Source of the DNA: Vulcanimicrobiota bacterium
GTDB lineage: Bacteria > Vulcanimicrobiota > Vulcanimicrobiia > Vulcanimicrobiales > Vulcanimicrobiaceae
Length of the DNA: 7,428 bases
NCBI GenBank assembly: GCA_019245995.1
Contig: JAFAQW010000172.1
Location: forward strand, 1 to 7,428
Direction of reading: 5' to 3'
Position numbers and translations under genes: made by a program. The first letter of the stretch is position 1; each line of letters starts with the position of its first letter. This document shows, in pieces, positions 6,586 to 7,428 of this stretch. The notes below the pieces were generated by a model that was not told the origin of the DNA, ran no database searches, and saw nothing but the letters and a program-made list of their open reading frames with translations.

Positions 6586-7428
6586 GTGCGACGAACCCTA
6601 GCATCGGCGGCGCTTGCAACGCTGACGTTCCTCGTCGCGTCGCGCGTCGCGCACGCCGCGACGCCGGCGCCCACAAGCACGTCGAGCCCCGCGCCTCCCA
6701 CCCTCATCCAAATCAACGCCACGCGCATCGACTTCTACTACGATCGCTTCCTTCTCGAGGCTGACGGCAACGTGCGTCTGCGGACCAGCGACGGGTTCAC
6801 CGTAACGGGCGATGCCTTTTCGATGGATTTGAAGCTGAACCGTTTCATGGTAGCGGGACACGTTCACTTGCACGATGCCAGTGGAGACGTTAGCGGTGCG
6901 GCCATCTCGGATTTCTTGGACTTCCGGCGCATCTACTTCGTGCCCGTAACGTCGGCGCCGGATCGCTGGACGTTCCTGAACGGAGACCTCGCTCACCCGT
7001 CCAAGGGCCGCGTGATGCCGGGAGACGCGTTTTATTTTCCCGACGTGCCGCAGCAGCCCAGCATCACGGGAAACGCCGCCGTCATCGGCACGAAGACCTA
7101 CGTGCGATTCATCAACTCACACACATATCTCGCCGGCGCCCCCATCCCGCTCGGGTCCGACGTCATCAACTTCAGCCCCGATCAGTATTTCGCCCAGAAT
7201 TCGCTCTCGGGCGCGACCGCGGACCTCACGTGGAACTTGGCGGGAAGCGCGAACTCCCTGACGGCAGTGCATTTGCGCTACGACCCCACGTACCACACGT
7301 ATCTCTCCGTCGAGCAGCATCTCGTGGGCCAACACGAGTACGCAATTTTTTCGGTGAACCCGGCGACGCGCGCCGAAAAATGGTGGAATACCATGCTGTA
7401 CGACAAGCTGGGCAGCAGGTTCCAAATC
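6586..7428 (+). CDS. Secreted OstA/LptD-like outer-membrane transport protein, C-terminus cut by window edge
   Basis: The visible 281 residues run to the right edge without a stop. A basic start and hydrophobic stretch ending in VAHA-A (cleavage expected near 24/25) form a signal peptide, followed by a Pro/Ser/Thr/Ala-rich linker (26-39). Residues 45-105 have the OstA/LptA-type beta-jellyroll pattern: FLLEADGNVRLRTSDG (55-70), VTGDAFSMDLKLNRFMVAGH (73-92) and VHLHDASGDVSG (93-104). The next part (170-245), with GTKTYVRFINSHTYLAGAPI (168-187), and NLAGSANSLTAVHLRYDPTY (217-236), alternates polar and hydrophobic residues as LptD-like beta-barrel precursors do. LptD inserts LPS-type lipids into the outer membrane. 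The GTG start at 6586 is the only usual start before the signal peptide in this frame; no clear ribosome binding site precedes it. It diverges from the glycan operon. Family placement is by eye; another periplasmic beta-rich envelope protein remains possible. Confidence 0.68.
   Translation, partial: MRRTLASAALATLTFLVASRVAHAATPAPTSTSSPAPPTLIQINATRIDFYYDRFLLEADGNVRLRTSDGFTVTGDAFSMDLKLNRFMVAGHVHLHDASGDVSGAAISDFLDFRRIYFVPVTSAPDRWTFLNGDLAHPSKGRVMPGDAFYFPDVPQQPSITGNAAVIGTKTYVRFINSHTYLAGAPIPLGSDVINFSPDQYFAQNSLSGATADLTWNLAGSANSLTAVHLRYDPTYHTYLSVEQHLVGQHEYAIFSVNPATRAEKWWNTMLYDKLGSRFQI

Noticed and set aside
6509..6676. N-terminal extension of deoB by 56 residues
   Set aside because: The extension is Arg/Ala-rich, has no family homology, and would overlap the signal-peptide coding part of the divergent gene. 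DeoB homology begins exactly at ATG 6508.
5877..6728. Minus-strand frame of 283 codons overlapping deoB
   Set aside because: It is an Arg-rich out-of-frame shadow of deoB with no motifs.
1..7428. CRISPR arrays, tRNA/rRNA genes, insertion sequences, attachment sites
   Set aside because: No regular repeat-spacer pattern, cloverleaf or rRNA-like sequence, transposase, or flanking direct repeats were seen; the window is almost wholly filled by the seven genes.

Overview
The window is GC-rich, almost fully coding and free of mobile elements. Six genes lie head to tail on the minus strand from about 6508 down to the left edge. One gene diverges on the plus strand from 6586 to the right edge. The diverging gene looks like an OstA/LptD-type outer-membrane transport protein, which points to a diderm (LPS-type) bacterium. 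The combination of high GC, short GTG-started genes, an LptD-like protein and an AftD-like membrane glycosyltransferase would fit an uncultured lineage such as Candidatus Eremiobacterota (WPS-2). That taxonomic guess is an inference with low confidence.

In transcription order the minus-strand genes are: phosphopentomutase deoB (6508-5384); a small polyprenyl-phosphate sugar-1-phosphate transferase of the WbaP/RfbP/WcaJ catalytic type (5393-4749); a MurJ/MviN-like MOP-family flippase (4753-3122); a DPM/ALG5-like family 2 glycosyltransferase (3088-2234); a family 9 (heptosyltransferase-like) glycosyltransferase (2205-1150); and a multi-membrane-span GT-C protein resembling the N-terminal part of AftD-type arabinofuranosyltransferases (1153 to the left edge, incomplete). 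Three junctions overlap (10, 5 and 4 bases) and the other two gaps are about 30 bases, so this is most likely one operon.

The five genes after deoB describe a membrane-linked glycan assembly line. The sugar transferase loads the first sugar-phosphate on the lipid carrier, GT9 and other transferases extend it, the MOP flippase turns it over, the GT2 could make a polyprenyl-phosphate sugar, and the GT-C could use that donor on the outer side. No polymerase, ligase or chain-length regulator is visible, so the cluster probably continues past the left edge. The placement of deoB, a pentose-phosphate enzyme, at the head of this operon is unexpected.

The points most worth a second look are: an apparent ATT start codon for the flippase, overlapping the upstream stop codon and preceded by a strong ribosome binding site; loss of several hallmark MurJ charged residues in the flippase; the AftD-like GT-C paired with a DPM-like GT2; and the divergent OstA/LptD-like gene.
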